Below are positions 34,643-42,102 of a stretch of 64,000 nucleotides of DNA, piece by piece (positions within the stretch are counted from its first letter, which is position 1; each line of letters opens with the position of its first letter). A program made the position numbers and the translations under genes. The stretch spans positions 2,604,001 through 2,668,000 of the forward strand of contig CAVTPU010000004.1 of the NCBI GenBank assembly GCA_963736695.1. The letters run 5' to 3'. A model generated the notes under the pieces. It made no database searches and had not been told where the DNA came from. It saw only the letters and a program-made list of their open reading frames with translations. The DNA comes from CAVTPU01 sp963736695 (GTDB lineage: Bacteria > Actinomycetota > Actinomycetes > Mycobacteriales > Micromonosporaceae).

Positions 34643-34716
34643 GGTCCTGTGGAGCAGTTGGAGTGCTCGCCGCCCTGTCAAGGCGGAGGTCGCGGGTTCA
34701 AGTCCCGTCAGGACCG
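34643..34716 (+). tRNA. tRNA-Asp (anticodon GTC)
   Basis: Acceptor GGTCCTG pairs with CAGGACC (34709-34715), discriminator G. The anticodon loop in CCGCCCTGTCAAGGCGG gives GTC. T-arm CGGGTTCAAGTCCCG. CCA is not encoded. Confidence 0.95.
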
Positions 34717-34794
34717 CTCAGATGCCGCCATTGTCCAAGCGGCGTCACATCGGACTCGCCGTCGCCCGTTCGTTGGGTAACATGAGCCCGACAC

Positions 34795-34871
34795 GGCCAG
34801 GTAGCTCAGTTGGTACGAGCGTCCGACTGAAAATCGGAAGGTCGGCGGTTCGACCCCGCCCCTGGCCACCA
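34795..34871 (+). tRNA. tRNA-Phe (anticodon GAA)
   Basis: Acceptor GGCCAGG pairs with CCTGGCC (34861-34867), discriminator A and encoded CCA (34869-34871). Anticodon loop CTGAAAA gives GAA. Its 3' 42 nt (34829-34870) recur at 37068-37109, so this gene marks an integration site while staying complete. Confidence 0.95.
34829..34870 (+). repeat. Candidate attL: 3' part of tRNA-Phe
   Basis: 42-nt segment from the anticodon loop to the first two bases of CCA, matching 37068-37109 with a single difference (G at 34852, A at 37091). Confidence 0.8.
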
Positions 34872-34951
34872 CATCACACAAGCCGTGAGCAGCCAATGCG
34901 CTTCCAAACTGCGTAGGTGCCCCGGCTGAGACCATCCAACCGGGCGCCCTT

Positions 34952-34968
34952 GCTCACGGATCGCTCAC
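34952..34968 (+). repeat. 17-bp repeat near the left end, GCTCAC pair
   Basis: Two GCTCAC hexamers 11 bp apart (GCTCAC-GGATC-GCTCAC), 82 nt inside the left att copy. A near-identical sequence lies at 36930-36946. Spacing by about one helical turn suits an integrase arm-type site; this is inference. Confidence 0.5.
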
Positions 34969-34996
34969 GCCGGGCTATTGATCATGCCGGCACTAG

Positions 34997-35723
34997 CGCT
35001 TTAGACACACCATCGTCCGGCCTGACGCGTACGCGTCGATCTTTCGGCCGCCGACATGCCGGCAGGCTGGGAGCTGGCAATGGGTCATCCAGGAAGACGG
35101 CCGCACCGGCACGCCCCGCGACGTGTTGCCGGAAGACCCGCGAATCAGTCACGGTGACGGGCGACCCGGCGACCCCGGCCGTCACCCGCAACATGGCGTT
35201 GAGCCGCGCCACCGGAACACTGGTCAAGGTCCTCGACTCCGACGACCAACTCACCCTCGGCGCACTCGCCCGCGACATCGCCATCCTCACCGACCCGACA
35301 AACAGTCACATCGGATGGACCACGTCGTCGGTGCGCGATCTTCTTCCCGGCGGGGTGACCGTCGGGTGGGAACACGCCGACCCCGACCCCGGGCCGATCC
35401 CACCCGGCACCGTGCTCGACTACTTCCAAACCAACTCGTTTCGGCTGCCCGTGCACCCCGCGACACTGTGTATGCGTCGGGACCTGATCCTCGCGTTGGA
35501 CGGATGGATGGCCCTACCCGCAGGCGAAGACACCGGTCTACTCCTCGCCGCAGCCGCCAGTCAGCACCGGCTACTTCACCAGCGAAACAGGACTCCTCTA
35601 CCGCAAATGGCCCGGCCAGATCACCGCCGGCCCGGGCTGGAACGAACCCACCGAATGGCACGCCCGAATGCAACTCATCAAAGCCCGCGCACAAGCCCTC
35701 GCGGCGGCGTCGCCGGCGGGCTG
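34997..35723 (+). pseudogene. Glycosyltransferase family 2 remnant
   Basis: Three frames read on from one another as parts of a GT-A glycosyltransferase. About 35020-35160 (frame 2) gives W-Q-W-V-I-Q-E-D-G-R-T-G. About 35170-35555 (frame 3) gives T-R-N-M-A-L-S-R-A-T-G-T-L-V-K-V-L-D-S-D-D, the R-N and DxDD nucleotide-sugar and metal motifs. About 35560-35723 gives a C-terminal Y-R-K-W-P-G-Q-I and a TGA. Two frameshifts and a missing N-terminus make it non-functional. It lies wholly inside the att-bounded interval. Confidence 0.6.
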
Positions 35724-36138
35724 AACTTCCCGGCGTCGCCGGTTCGACGCGGCAAGCCGCTTTCGCGGCGCGGCAGCCGATCGCCCCAACCTCGACAGCG
35801 ACCAACCACACTCGCGATCGTCACGGCCTCGGTCGCTGATCTTCCGTTATCCTCAACACGCTGGTGGTGAACTCTTTAAATCGAGATCACCACCAACAAC
35901 GACACAACCGAAATAGCGCACTGAAACAGAAGAACACGGCCCCTTCGACCATCTACAGCCGGCCGAGCCTTGCGAGCGCCGAGGTAGTGACACTCTCACG
36001 CTCGACCGCTCGCGCCCAGGTCAGAGGCCCTTTTGTTGCTTGACAACCCCATAGTGATCGATGCAATCGGGGCTCTGCGGGGAGGCGCTCGCAAACGGCT
36101 GCATCGTCGCAGGTCAGAGGGCCTATTTTCGGCGAGCC
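35724..36138. other. Non-coding stretch left of the CRISPR array
   Basis: About 415 bases with no credible gene. It holds the hairpin at 35862-35895, a comparatively AT-rich patch around 35870-35940, and two copies of CAGGTCAGAGG (36017 and 36110), 93 bp apart. It could include the leader or the trailer of the array; the sequence does not decide. Confidence 0.45.
35862..35895. terminator. Hairpin between the glycosyltransferase remnant and the CRISPR array
   Basis: Perfect 9-bp arms TGGTGGTGA (35862-35870) and TCACCACCA (35887-35895), extended inward by CTC/GAG after one mismatch. Probably a terminator; an operator is also possible. Confidence 0.45.
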
Positions 36139-36901
36139 GCCATCCCGCCCATAACGGGCGGGCTCCATTGAGACTTGGCAATGTATATGAGCACCGCCGT
36201 GAACGCGTCGGTCATCCCGCCCTTAACGGGCGGGCTCCATTGAGGCGGCTAGTGTTTGGCGTGACATGAGGGTGTATTCCTTGTCATCCCGCCTATAACG
36301 GGCGGGCTCCATTGAGACTCCTCGCATGCCGGGCAGTCGTACAGGAAGCCCGAGTCATCCCGCTCTTCACGAGCGGGCTCCATTGAGGTGTCTGACTGTG
36401 GCCCCATACCCATGCGGTCGCTTTGGCGCGTCATCCCGCTCTTCTCGAGCGGGCTCCGTTGAGGCTCCCACTCCGGATATCCGGCCCCGTCGTAGCCAAC
36501 GTCATCCCGCTCTTCGCGAGCGGGCTCCATTGAGGCGCCGTCGACGGGTTGTCGACCGTCACACCAGCCGGGTCATCCCGCTCTTAACGGGCGGGCTCCA
36601 TTGAGGCGCCTCGTACATGGCCCAGTCGGCTGCGCCGAGGGCAGTCATCCCGCTCTTAACGGGCGGGCTCCATTGAGGCGTCAGCACGCCGGCGAGGCCC
36701 AGGTCCTCGGTGGCCGGGCATCCCGCTCTTAACGGCCGGGCTCCACTGAGGCGCCAACCGAGGAGTCCCGTCGCCCGGCCAGTACGGCCCGTCATCCCGC
36801 TCTTCACGAGCGGGCCCCATTGAGGCATGTCGTCGGCGAGGGTTGGGTTGTTGCCGACTCGTTTCGTCATCCCGCCCACAACGGGCGGGCTCCATTGGGG
36901 C
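36139..36901 (-). CRISPR. Orphan CRISPR array, 11 degenerate 36-bp repeats and 10 spacers
   Basis: Repeats start at 36139, 36211, 36283, 36354, 36430, 36501, 36572, 36644, 36717, 36791 and 36866. Each is 36 bp, with plus-strand ends GTCATCCCGC and GGGCTCCATTGAGGC. Spacers are 35-40 bp and all different. On the minus strand a unit begins GCCTCAATGGAGCCC and ends ATGAC, the orientation common for actinobacterial arrays with long spacers, so minus-strand transcription is assumed. The repeats are unusually variable in the stem: CCCGCCC..GGGCGGG, CCCGCTC..GAGCGGG, and CCCGCTC..GGGCGGG with a T/G wobble. Units 1, 9 and 11 are the most degenerate at the ends. No cas gene is in the window. Confidence 0.88.
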
Positions 36902-36929
36902 AATCACTTCGGTAAACGCTCCGATGCTC

Positions 36930-36946
36930 GCTCACGGATTGCTCAC
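36930..36946 (+). repeat. 17-bp repeat near the right end, GCTCAC pair
   Basis: GCTCAC-GGATT-GCTCAC, differing at one base from the copy at 34952, 121 nt before the right att copy. The flanking 36902-37067 has no recognisable gene and would hold the leader if the array is read on the minus strand. Confidence 0.5.
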
Positions 36947-37067
36947 ACAGTCGGCAGAGTCAACCATCATCAGACGTCACTACCTGCGGCGCCAATGCTT
37001 GGTGACGTGCGTCGAATGCCAACCGGCACCAGCCGCCTACATCGACCACCATTACCCACCGCAGACC

Positions 37068-37109
37068 GAAAATCGGAAGGTCGGCGGTTCAACCCCGCCC
37101 CTGGCCACC
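37068..37109 (+). repeat. Candidate attR: duplicated 3' end of tRNA-Phe
   Basis: 41 of 42 nt match tRNA-Phe positions 34829-34870, from GAAAATCGG to the CCACC end. The 5' half of a tRNA is missing, so this is not a functional gene. Confidence 0.8.
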
Positions 37110-37115
37110 CGCTTT

Positions 37116-37523
37116 TTAGTTCGCAGCAAGAACCTGAACGTTAATCCCGCTCAAACCACCGAAATCTGCCGACGCATCTGTCGTCAACAGAGTGCGTCCA
37201 TCGGCCACCGCTGTTGCAGCAATGATCATGTCGTAGGCAGAGCGTGACCTTCCCAGACTCATCGCCTGGACATTGAGACGGGCGTGCACCCGTGCGACAT
37301 CCAGCGTGTAGTCGACGATCGGCACGCTCGACAGCACGGCCTCGACGTGCAGGGCACGCCGCTGCTGGCGTGCAGGGTCGGCACGCTCAACACCGACCAG
37401 AAGCTCCATCGCGGTTATCGACGCTATCGCCGCATCATCGACACCTAAAACCGCGTCGATATCGAGCCGGCCTCGCTCAAAGGCGATGATCACGCCCGTG
37501 TCGAGCATCACGCGTCTGGCCAC
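37116..37523 (-). CDS. vapC: PIN-domain toxin ribonuclease, VapC-like
   Basis: 135 residues from the GTG at 37523; an ATG at 37508, overlapping the antitoxin stop, is the alternative. The PIN-domain acidic residues are in place: L-D-T-G-V-I-I at the start, A-M-E-L-L-V-G-V-E-R in the middle, and D-M-I-I-A-A-T-A near residue 100, then T-T-D-A-S-A-D-F. It should be a Mg-dependent RNase, commonly cutting tRNA or rRNA in this family. The gene overlaps its antitoxin and ends 7 nt from the right att copy, just outside the element. Confidence 0.87.
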   Translation of the reverse strand: MARRVMLDTGVIIAFERGRLDIDAVLGVDDAAIASITAMELLVGVERADPARQQRRALHVEAVLSSVPIVDYTLDVARVHARLNVQAMSLGRSRSAYDMIIAATAVADGRTLLTTDASADFGGLSGINVQVLAAN

Positions 37524-37771
37524 GAACGCACCTGGTCGACAAACGATGTCCGCATCTCCACTCGCACTGCTTCTAGATCGTCGGCGAACGACGGGTCCGG
37601 CGCGTGATCGCGCAACGCGGCTCGAAGCCTGTCGGCCGTCGTATGCCGCTCCGGAACAAACCGGCCGACCGTTACACCATCACGAGTGATCACAACGGCC
37701 TCACCGTGCTCCACCGCATCAAGCAGCCCAGCGAAGTTGCGAGCTGCTTGGGTTGCTGTCATCGTTTTCAC
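37508..37771 (-). CDS. Antitoxin of the VapC-like toxin, Phd/YefM family
   Basis: 87 residues from a GTG at 37771 (an ATG is 3 codons later). The Phd/YefM domain is clear: M-T-A-T-Q-A-A-R-N-F-A-G-L-L-D-A-V, then E-A-V-V-I-T-R-D-G-V-T-V-G-R-F-V-P. The C-terminal 35 residues would wrap the toxin. It precedes and overlaps vapC by 16 nt. The AT-rich segment just upstream (37772-37802) is a likely autoregulatory promoter, but the boxes are not clear. Confidence 0.85.
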   Translation of the reverse strand: MKTMTATQAARNFAGLLDAVEHGEAVVITRDGVTVGRFVPERHTTADRLRAALRDHAPDPSFADDLEAVRVEMRTSFVDQVRSWPDA

Positions 37772-37832
37772 CGTTACACACTATCAGACTTAATCAGCTA
37801 ATACGCAGGGATCGAGTAGCGAACCCCCTTCG

Positions 37833-38690
37833 TCACCGAGCAAGGGCGGTGACCAACCGGTCGACGGATGGCCAGGTTGGACGCAAGGGGGTCAGAACGG
37901 TGGTGACAAGTCGCCGCCACGTGCGTGCATGTCCGCCAGTCGACACGGCGGCCCGCACCGCGTCGTACTCGTGCCACGGCGACGTGTCCGATTGACCGAA
38001 AGCGCCAGCCAGCGTGTCGACGAGTCCGGGGAGCCGGACGTCATGAGGATCGGCGGCGGCGCGCAGCAGGAGCAGCGCGAACAGCGCAACTGGGTCCAAG
38101 CACCCGTCCGAGCTGCCGTAGGCCGCGACGTCGGCCGGTTCGGTGACCGCCCGCCACGCCAGCAGTTGCTCGGCTAGCACCGGCATGTCATCACCAAGAG
38201 TCAGGCAACTGTCGACAAGGGGCGCGATGAAGCTGGCCGGGTCGACATTGCCGCCGGTGTCGTCGGCGCTGATGCACAACAGCGTGCAACAGAAGGCGAG
38301 GCTGATTTGGTCCACGTCCGGCCCGCCCCAGCGCCGCAGCCGCAGCGCTTCGCCTGGTTCGAACCCCAACGTTGCCGGAACCCGCCCGGATGCCCAAAAC
38401 TTGACCAGTATCGGGAAATGGAGATGGGCTCCGAACGGATCAATGCTCGCGATGTTCAGCAGATGCTCTCGGGTAATACGTTTCCGAAGCCGATCAAACA
38501 GGGAGGACGCCGACTGCGGCCAATCGGGCAGCTGGCGCACGATGACCCGAGCCTGTTCGGGCGGCACCAGATGAATGTCGACGGGCCGAGCACAGCGCGG
38601 CCTTGTGCAGCGTTGCGGGTCGGCGCACCCATGCCCAAAATCGGGATCGGGATTTGTCGTCTTGGGAGAACGCCTGGTTCGCCGGCTCAC
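37833..38690 (-). CDS. Hypothetical protein
   Basis: 285 residues from the GTG at 38690, which has GGAGG 5 nt upstream; a longer frame reaches 38732. A Cys-rich patch near the N-terminus (G-C-A-D-P-Q-R-C-T-R-P-R-C) could bind a metal. The rest is a mixed helical domain with no motif I recognise. It lies upstream of the vapBC-like pair on the same strand with a 61-nt gap; a functional link is not evident. Confidence 0.55.
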   Translation of the reverse strand: MSRRTRRSPKTTNPDPDFGHGCADPQRCTRPRCARPVDIHLVPPEQARVIVRQLPDWPQSASSLFDRLRKRITREHLLNIASIDPFGAHLHFPILVKFWASGRVPATLGFEPGEALRLRRWGGPDVDQISLAFCCTLLCISADDTGGNVDPASFIAPLVDSCLTLGDDMPVLAEQLLAWRAVTEPADVAAYGSSDGCLDPVALFALLLLRAAADPHDVRLPGLVDTLAGAFGQSDTSPWHEYDAVRAAVSTGGHARTWRRLVTTVLTPLRPTWPSVDRLVTALAR

Positions 38691-38872
38691 CATCTCCTCC
38701 AGCGCGACCCCGGCGCCGATACACGCGAACACCGGGTGTTGGACCGATTCGGATCACGCATGCAAGCCGACGACATGACCGCAACCCTAGCCGAACGCTC
38801 GGCGCAGGCGAGACCCTGACATTTGTACGGGCGACCGAGCCGCCTGATGTGGGAGGAGTCGAAGTCTTCGGG

Positions 38873-39241
38873 TCATTGAGCCTTCCGTCGAGCAGCCTCG
38901 AATGGAAGGCGGTCGAAAAGAAACCGGCTATGCGTGATCTTGCCGTTCTTGACCGTGACGCACTCCGCGCCTGGTGCACTCGGCACCAGTGCGGTCGCGG
39001 TGTCGTACATCATCAGCGCGATATCTTCGTCACCAAACGCCGCGATCGTCTCAGCGCTTCGAAGCATCTGCACGAACGGTCCCATAAAGGCGCGGTAGGC
39101 TTCGGCGCCTTCGATCCGGCCGGCAGGCGCGTCGCAGACAATGTCGTCGGCGATGAACGACATGGCCAGGTCTATATCCCTGTCGGTCCACGCCTTGTGA
39201 TAGGCGAGTGCGGTCTGCAGCGCGGGGCTCTTCTCAGTCAC
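38873..39241 (-). CDS. SnoaL-like (NTF2 fold) protein
   Basis: 122 residues from the GTG at 39241, with GAGGGAGA 5 nt upstream. It has the short NTF2-like pattern: a first helix A-L-A-Y-H-K-A-W-T-D-R-D, a strand-turn F-I-A-D-D-I-V-C-D-A-P, and a helix A-Y-R-A-F-M. SnoaL-like proteins are small cyclases, isomerases or ligand binders. It is divergent from an ECF sigma factor that carries the same kind of fold at its own C-terminus, so it may be a target or modulator of that factor. Confidence 0.75.
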   Translation of the reverse strand: MTEKSPALQTALAYHKAWTDRDIDLAMSFIADDIVCDAPAGRIEGAEAYRAFMGPFVQMLRSAETIAAFGDEDIALMMYDTATALVPSAPGAECVTVKNGKITHSRFLFDRLPFEAARRKAQ

Positions 39242-39326
39242 GGTGTCTCCCTCTGTGCGATCTTCCACCTGTTCAGACACCACCGAAGCCCGAAACGGAA
39301 CGGTGAAGACGTGGCAGGATCCGTAC

Positions 39327-40331
39327 ATGATCGGGACGACGCTGGAACGCGCTCAGGCCGGCGACGCGGACGCCTTTCGCGATCTCACCGACCCGTACCG
39401 GCGTGAGTTGCAACTTCACTGCTATCGCATTCTCGGCTCCCTGACCGATGCCGAGGACATGCTGCAGGAGACACTGATCGCGGCGTGGCGCGGATTGAGC
39501 ACGTTCGAGGGACGGGCATCGCTGCGGACCTGGCTGTATCGAATCGCCACCAATCGCTGCCTTAACGCGTTGCGGGACAACGGTCGTCGGATCCCGGCCG
39601 AGCCGGTCCCACCGTTTCAGCCACCGGAACCGACCCGGCGCGGCGAAGTCACCTGGCTGCAGCCTTACCCGGACGCGATGTTGGAACAACTACCTGAACA
39701 GGTGCCAGGACCACACGCTCGATATGTTAGCCGCGAGGCGGTCGAGCTCGCCTTTGTCGTCGCGCTGCAACGCATGCCACCGCGCCAGGCAGCAACCCTG
39801 CTCCTGCGTGACGTGCTCGGCTATTCGGGCGCCGAGGTCGCCGGCATGCTCGGCGCCACCGAGACTGCCGTGAAGGGAACGCTGCAGCGGGCGCGCGCCG
39901 CGCTCGACCCGCAGCGTGCCACCGTTCGGCCACCAACGCCCGCCCCCGGTTCAATCGTCGAGCGGCAACTGACTCGTCGCTTCGCCGAGGCGTTCATCTC
40001 GGCAGACATTGATCGGCTTGTCGCACTTCTGACGGACGACGCGTGGCTGACCATGCCGCCAGCCCCGCACGAATACCACGGAATTCCCGCGATCACTCGG
40101 TTCCTCGGTGCCAGCGCGGGATACAGCCGCACCCGACGCCTCAGTTTGGTGCCGACCCGAGCCAACACCCAGCCGGCGTTCGGCGCTTACCTCGCCGAGT
40201 CCGACGGGACGCCAGCCTACCCGGCGGGACTGATCGTCCTCACCGTGGTCGGCGACCGGATCGGTGCCATCACCCGTTTTCACGCCAATTCGATTCTGCC
40301 TCGCTTCGGACTGCCCGAAATCGTGCGGTGA
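39327..40331 (+). CDS. ECF sigma factor with C-terminal SnoaL-like domain
   Basis: 334 residues from the ATG at 39327. Sigma region 2 (about 10-80) includes D-A-E-D-M-L-Q-E-T-L-I-A-A-W and region 4 (about 135-190) includes Y-S-G-A-E-V-A-G-M-L-G-A-T-E-T-A-V-K-G-T-L-Q-R-A-R. The last 125 residues form an NTF2/SnoaL-like domain (L-T-D-D-A-W-L-T-M-P-P near its start). Such C-terminal domains replace a separate anti-sigma factor in several ECF groups. There is no anti-sigma gene beside it. Confidence 0.87.
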   Translation: MIGTTLERAQAGDADAFRDLTDPYRRELQLHCYRILGSLTDAEDMLQETLIAAWRGLSTFEGRASLRTWLYRIATNRCLNALRDNGRRIPAEPVPPFQPPEPTRRGEVTWLQPYPDAMLEQLPEQVPGPHARYVSREAVELAFVVALQRMPPRQAATLLLRDVLGYSGAEVAGMLGATETAVKGTLQRARAALDPQRATVRPPTPAPGSIVERQLTRRFAEAFISADIDRLVALLTDDAWLTMPPAPHEYHGIPAITRFLGASAGYSRTRRLSLVPTRANTQPAFGAYLAESDGTPAYPAGLIVLTVVGDRIGAITRFHANSILPRFGLPEIVR

Positions 40332-40519
40332 TCACCGAGCCGAACGCCCGCTCGCGCAAGTATATCCATTGTAGACATACTCGTTTACGTCCACCAGGCG
40401 ACTCAACGGCCGGTGTGAGACGTTGCGGCCTATGGCGAATCGGCTGATTGTCGACCGTTGTGGTTAGACTGCCTGCGCCGAACGGAGCGGACGGTTCGTA
40501 CCCATGAAAGGGAGTCACA

Positions 40520-41407
40520 GTGTCGAATCCAATCCCCGATGTCATGTCGTTCGCGCGGGCGGCGGCGCTGCAGGAGAATCAGTTGCTTATCGCCGCTGTT
40601 CCCGACGAGTGCCTCAAGAACGACACTGTCGACACGGTGTTGATGTGGTTCGACGGCGGCCAGCTTGTCAATGTCGGCTGGGTCAACGACCACGTGCGCT
40701 CCATCAAACCGAGCGGCGCGGGCTTCGTCGTGCTGACCGAGGACGGCCTGCTGCTGAACGTGGTCAACGGCGAGGTGGAGAGTGAGGTGAATCTGCTCGA
40801 CGGCCCGGTAAACCGGCCGTTGGGCCCGTTTCGCGACTGTTACTCGGACGGCGACAAGACCCTGGCCGGCGGATTCAACCAGGCTGCCCTGCTGGTCGAG
40901 GGCGGCAAGATTGAAGACTTTTCTCGAGGCCTGACCGATGACCGGACGATGGGTTTCAACGCATTGGATGGATATGGCCTCGATGAGGTTTACGGGGTGG
41001 ACCCGGAGGGTGCGATCTGGCGGCACGACTCCCAGACCTGGCACGAATGTGGGTCGCCAGCGAAGTCCATTCTCACCGGCGTTTGCTGTGCGTCTTCCGG
41101 CGATGTTTACGCCGTGGGCCTGAACGGCACCGTAGTCAAAGGCCGTCATGACACGTGGCAGTTGCTCGACCTCGGGCTACCATATGTCAACTTCTATTCG
41201 GTGGCCGAGTGGAAGGGTCGGATCTATCTCGCCGGACTTCAAGGCGTCCTGACGATGGCGCCTGACGGAAGCGACGTGGACTTCGGGTCCGTCGCCGAAG
41301 GGTCCTCGTCCAACTACGTGATCAGCGGAGGGAAGACGCTTTGGTCGGTTGGCCCAAAGGACATCCTGTGGCGCCAGGACGACCATTGGACGCCATTTTT
41401 CCACTAG
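40520..41407 (+). CDS. Propeller-like hypothetical protein
   Basis: 295 residues from a GTG with AAAGGGAG 5 nt upstream. The sequence shows repeated short strands with W/F-x-G-G or D-G-x-x turns (for example M-W-F-D-G-G-Q-L, V-L-T-E-D-G-L-L, V-Y-A-V-G-L-N-G-T), suggesting a beta-propeller. There is no signal peptide. No family was recognised. Confidence 0.6.
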   Translation: MSNPIPDVMSFARAAALQENQLLIAAVPDECLKNDTVDTVLMWFDGGQLVNVGWVNDHVRSIKPSGAGFVVLTEDGLLLNVVNGEVESEVNLLDGPVNRPLGPFRDCYSDGDKTLAGGFNQAALLVEGGKIEDFSRGLTDDRTMGFNALDGYGLDEVYGVDPEGAIWRHDSQTWHECGSPAKSILTGVCCASSGDVYAVGLNGTVVKGRHDTWQLLDLGLPYVNFYSVAEWKGRIYLAGLQGVLTMAPDGSDVDFGSVAEGSSSNYVISGGKTLWSVGPKDILWRQDDHWTPFFH

Positions 41408-41586
41408 ATCGCGCCGAGACCAGTCATCCAACGGATCCCAGTTGCTGACATATCGAAGTAGCGACTGAGCCAGGTCAGGAAATCTGCGACTGCCCAAGCC
41501 CATTGAAACCAGTCAACTACGGTGTCGTGAGGAAACTGGCGAATTCGAATGCTGCGCGGCCCACGACCGTACGACAGAAGGCCTAA

Positions 41587-42024
41587 ATGACACGACGCAT
41601 GCGCAAAAAGATACAACAGCGTTTGATGTGTGCCGTGATGTTCGGAGACGCGCGACAGGTGGCGCAAGCGTTGCGCTCAGGCGCCGACCCCAGCTTCGTC
41701 GATCGTGATCACGGCACGCCGCTCTATCAGGCGAGCTTGTGCGGCCGCAGCGACGTCGTGCGCATGCTGGTGGGTGCGGGTGCGGACCCTAATGAAGAAA
41801 GTGTTGGCATCGGCAGCGATGGTCTTCCACTATGCGCTGCGGCATGCTGGGGTCATACCGATACGGTCCGCGAACTCGTTGCCGCCGGCGCCGACCCCAA
41901 CGCGCGCGAAGATCACGGCCAGGGTCTCAACGCATCGGAATGGGCGGCTCGCGGCGATTGGCCAACGATCGTCGCACTACTTCACACCAGCGTCGTTCCC
42001 GCCGCTTACGCAGAGAAGGCCTGA
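41587..42024 (+). CDS. Ankyrin-repeat protein
   Basis: 145 residues, about three to four ankyrin repeats: A-L-R-S-G-A-D-P-S, G-T-P-L-Y-Q-A-S-L-C-G-R-S-D-V-V-R-M-L-V-G-A-G-A-D-P-N, and L-V-A-A-G-A-D-P-N-A-R. It should be a cytoplasmic protein-binding module. Neighbours give no partner. The 180 nt before it contain only a short minus-strand frame that I do not call. Confidence 0.85.
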   Translation: MTRRMRKKIQQRLMCAVMFGDARQVAQALRSGADPSFVDRDHGTPLYQASLCGRSDVVRMLVGAGADPNEESVGIGSDGLPLCAAACWGHTDTVRELVAAGADPNAREDHGQGLNASEWAARGDWPTIVALLHTSVVPAAYAEKA

Positions 42025-42102
42025 CGTCATCGTGTCAGCAAATACATGTCACAGCATGTAAATATTCACACAATAACGTGGCGGACCGGCCGGGAGGCCG
42101 AC

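Larger units (their letters stand above)
34871..37109. mobile_element. Remnant of an element integrated at tRNA-Phe
   Basis: The interval is bounded by the 42-nt tRNA-Phe direct repeats expected from tyrosine-recombinase integration. Inside are a frame-broken glycosyltransferase gene, two copies of a 17-bp GCTCAC-pair sequence near the two ends, and an orphan CRISPR array. No integrase, replication or transfer gene survives, so it is either a decayed island or a small passenger mobilised in trans. The alternative, an accidental partial duplication of the tRNA gene, is less likely because the copy ends exactly where att cores end. Confidence 0.6.

Noticed and set aside
35123..35839. A 238-residue Arg/Pro-rich protein in the element
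   Set aside because: Composition is that of an out-of-frame reading of the glycosyltransferase remnant.
36017..36123. Two CAGGTCAGAGG copies left of the array as further CRISPR repeats
   Set aside because: They share no sequence with the 36-bp repeat, are spaced 93 bp apart, and lack the hairpin stem; treated as a separate short repeat.
36249..36907. Open frames running through the CRISPR array, with repeated M-E-P-A-R or W-S-P-P-V motifs
   Set aside because: They are translations of the 36-bp repeats; no ribosome binding sites and no independent coding signal.
37068..37109. A second tRNA-Phe gene
   Set aside because: Only the 3' half from the anticodon loop onward is present; the acceptor 5' strand and D-arm are missing.
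41404..41667. Minus-strand frame with a W/F-rich segment between the propeller-like and ankyrin genes
   Set aside because: The last 50 codons look somewhat protein-like and could be a remnant of a lost gene, but there is no start signal and it overlaps the ankyrin gene start; not supportable.
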